Assembly (NCBI GenBank): GCA_034409055.1
Contig: DAOUMU010000359.1
Location: 1 to 5,101, forward strand
Length of the DNA: 5,101 nucleotides
From: DAOUMU01 sp034409055
GTDB lineage: Bacteria > Chloroflexota > Anaerolineae > 4572-78 > J111
Direction of reading: 5' to 3'
Under the pieces are notes generated by a model that was not told the origin of the DNA, ran no database searches, and was given only the letters and a program-made list of their open reading frames with translations. How positions within the stretch are numbered: position 1 is the stretch's first letter; each line of letters starts with the position of its first letter. A program made the position numbers and the translations under genes. Shown here in pieces: positions 5,081 to 5,101 of the stretch.

Positions 5081-5101
5081 GAGCGCCACGGAAAATCCCA
5101 A

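Larger units (their letters stand above)
4973..5101. mobile_element. MITE-like palindromic element with terminal inverted repeats (may continue past the window)
   Basis: The left end TTAGGAATTTCCGTGG (4973-4988) is the reverse complement of 5086-5101 at 14 of 16 positions. Inside, GGATTGACAAATCC (5002-5015) is the exact reverse complement of GGATTTGTCAATCC (5062-5075), each embedded in its own hairpin. A further inner pair is CTGCTCA (4991-4997) with TGAGCAG (5033-5039). The element encodes nothing obvious and is about 129 bases long, fitting a non-autonomous miniature transposable element or an intergenic palindromic repeat. Because the right arm reaches the last base, target-site duplication cannot be judged. 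TTGACA (5005-5010) with GGTAAT 17 bases later gives a weak outward promoter match. Confidence 0.6.

Overview
The window looks like chromosomal DNA from a mosaic, repeat-rich bacterial genome. A filamentous member of the Chloroflexota (Anaerolineae/Caldilineae type) is the best guess and a cyanobacterium is the alternative. The guess rests on tandem heptanucleotide repeats of two families (CCCCACT and a GTGAAAC-like unit), a methyltransferase C-terminus with a HEAT-like tail, and patchwork base composition. No rRNA or other taxonomic marker is present, so the assignment is an inference.

Layout: (1) Bases 72-1697 encode the C-terminal portion of a large Eco57I/type IIG-like adenine DNA methyltransferase (specificity region, conserved C-terminal block, low-complexity linker, HEAT-like tail). 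The catalytic methyltransferase motifs are not in the window. A short reading frame ends in an ATGA overlap with its ATG, so the protein is either split into two genes or frameshifted. The gene changes from AT-rich to GC-rich at about base 725, and a CCCCACT repeat element is translated in frame inside it. (2) Bases 1712-2047 are a small ORF. Its start resembles the N-terminus of NucS/DUF91-type nucleases, but it loses that resemblance where a family of inverted repeats begins, so it is probably chimeric or a remnant. (3) Bases 2113-3494 are a tight two-gene operon: a lysine-rich protein with a CcbP-like (calcium-binding-protein-like) domain, then an unrecognised 255-residue protein. (4) Bases 3572-4765 are a complete dinB (DNA polymerase IV) preceded by an imperfect hairpin. 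(5) Bases 4766-5101 have no intact gene. They hold a GTGAAAC-like heptamer tract, the last ~27 codons of a 6-phosphogluconate dehydrogenase gene on the minus strand, a possible promoter, and a MITE-like palindromic element with terminal inverted repeats reaching the window edge.

Functionally the window joins part of a restriction-modification (or related defence) locus, one small accessory operon of unknown role, and a translesion polymerase. All intact genes read rightward, but only genes 3 and 4 are clearly one operon. The most notable signals are the signs of rearrangement: the mosaic methyltransferase, the chimeric small ORF, the orphan gene end and the mobile palindromic repeats. No new multi-gene system can be claimed firmly; the CcbP-like gene with its unknown partner is the best candidate for an undescribed module.
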